NCBI RefSeq assembly: GCF_016864235.1
Contig: NZ_CP045732.1
Span: 3,064,501 to 3,128,500, forward strand
DNA: 64,000 nucleotides
Direction: 5' to 3'
Origin: Legionella sp. MW5194
Lineage (GTDB): Bacteria; Pseudomonadota; Gammaproteobacteria; Legionellales; Legionellaceae
This document shows, in pieces, positions 63,059-64,000 of this stretch (positions are counted from its first letter, which is position 1; every line of letters starts with the position of its first letter). The position numbers and the translations under genes were made by a program. The notes beneath the pieces were generated by a model that was not told the DNA's origin, did not search any database, and was given only the letters and a program-made list of their open reading frames with translations.

Positions 63059-64000
63059 ATGAGTAACACACGCATTGAAACGGACAGCATGGGCGAAATT
63101 GCTGTGCCCGCTTCCCGGTATTGGGGCGCACAGACAGAGCGATCCCTTCATCACTTCAACATTGGCCGCGACATCATGCCGCGAGAAGTCACCCATGCCT
63201 TTGGCATTTTGAAAAAAGCAGCGGCGTTAACCAACCTTGAGCTTGGCAAGCTAAGTCAGGATAAAGCCGATTTAATCATCAAAGCCGCCGATGAGGTCAG
63301 TGCCGGCCTGCTTGATGAGCACTTCCCCCTGCACGTTTGGCAAACTGGCAGCGGCACCCAATCCAATATGAATGCCAACGAAGTCATATCCAACCGCGCC
63401 ATTGAGCTGGCCGGCGGCGTCATGGGCAGCAAAACACCGATTCATCCCAATGACCATGTCAACATGTCACAATCGTCGAACGACACCTTTCCTACCGCCA
63501 TGCACATCGCTGCCGCACTGGCTTTCAAGCAGAAATTAATACCCGCCGTGCAACATCTTCGCGATGCGCTCGCGGACAAAATGGATCGTTTTAACCGCAT
63601 CGTTAAAATTGGCCGTACGCATCTGCAGGATGCGGTGCCTCTGACGTTAGGTCAGGAGTTTTCGGGTTACGTAGCCCAGCTTGATGCCTGTCTGCATCGT
63701 TTTGAGGCGGTGTTGCCGGAACTTTATGAACTGGCTTTAGGGGGTACCGCTGTCGGTACAGGATTGAACACTCATCCCCAGTTCGCAGACAAAGCCGCAA
63801 CGCATATCGCCGCATTGACACAACTACCCTTTGTGTCAGCAGCCAATAAATTCGCGGCCTTGGCCTCGCATGAGGCACTGGTGATGGCGCATAGTACGAT
63901 GAAGGCTTTAGCCTGTGCTTTGATGAAAATTGCCAATGACGTGCGCTGGTTGGGCTCAGGTCCTCGCTGCGGATTGGGCGAATTGATTTTGCCTGAAAAT
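63059..64000 (+). CDS. fumC: fumarate hydratase class II, 5' part
   Basis: Class II fumarase converts fumarate to malate without an iron-sulphur cluster, so it works under oxidative stress. AGGA is about eight bases before the ATG. The first 314 residues (of a usual 460 or so) are in the window; the gene runs off the right edge. Present are [20 protein letters not shown] at the start, [51 protein letters not shown] and [10 protein letters not shown]. These are family motifs, and the GSS-x-MP signature with the catalytic Ser lies just outside. Confidence 0.95.
   Translation, partial: MSNTRIETDSMGEIAVPASRYWGAQTERSLHHFNIGRDIMPREVTHAFGILKKAAALTNLELGKLSQDKADLIIKAADEVSAGLLDEHFPLHVWQTGSGTQSNMNANEVISNRAIELAGGVMGSKTPIHPNDHVNMSQSSNDTFPTAMHIAAALAFKQKLIPAVQHLRDALADKMDRFNRIVKIGRTHLQDAVPLTLGQEFSGYVAQLDACLHRFEAVLPELYELALGGTAVGTGLNTHPQFADKAATHIAALTQLPFVSAANKFAALASHEALVMAHSTMKALACALMKIANDVRWLGSGPRCGLGELILPEN

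Overview
The window looks like chromosome from a Legionella-type gammaproteobacterium (Legionellaceae). The strongest clues are three paralogues of the Legionella major outer-membrane protein family, an LbtU-like siderophore porin, and several large eukaryote-like or coiled-coil proteins resembling Dot/Icm effectors. These sit among ordinary gammaproteobacterial housekeeping genes. I see no rRNA, tRNA, CRISPR array, insertion sequence or phage genes, and codon use looks even throughout.

Layout. 1-5.4 kb is an accessory stretch. It holds the start of an OTU-type cysteine protease gene behind a PmrA-like box, an alpha/beta hydrolase, a coiled-coil membrane protein coupled to a DOT1-like methyltransferase, ihfB, dcd, and a protein with a C58-like protease domain plus ankyrin repeats. 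5.3-11.3 kb is an envelope block on the minus strand: stomatin/NfeD pair, LbtU-like porin and two tandem MOMP paralogues. 11.7-17.4 kb is a conserved core block: motY, pyrC, rnt, peroxiredoxin, glutaredoxin, sodB, argD. 17.4-25.6 kb is a minus-strand cluster: MBL hydrolase, CHASE2-adenylate cyclase, outer-membrane barrel, FecR protein, SulP transporter fused to a cyclic-nucleotide-binding domain, and patatin. It reads as a cAMP signalling module with both a synthase and a receptor.

25.7-38.7 kb mixes housekeeping genes (rlmB, rnr, a periplasmic solute-binding protein, brnQ, a phosphotransferase) with unknowns, including two big effector-like proteins at 31.5-33.5 and 35.1-37.7 kb. 38.9-41.9 kb is a tightly overlapping three-gene unit: retropepsin-like protease, inactive transglutaminase with 7 TM, and glutamate-ligase-like ATP-grasp. 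41.9-54.5 kb holds an exported papain-like protease, apaH, a degenerate TraI_2-type protein, rsmA, tatC, hspQ, fre-ubiD, pldA, and rho-trxA. 54.5-64 kb holds rsmE, an amino-acid permease, a third MOMP paralogue, a lipid A cluster (lpxA-lpxD, convergent lpxB, two late-acyltransferase-like genes) and the start of fumC, cut by the window edge.

Most start choices rest on visible Shine-Dalgarno sequences. Functional calls come from motif recognition, not from database searches.
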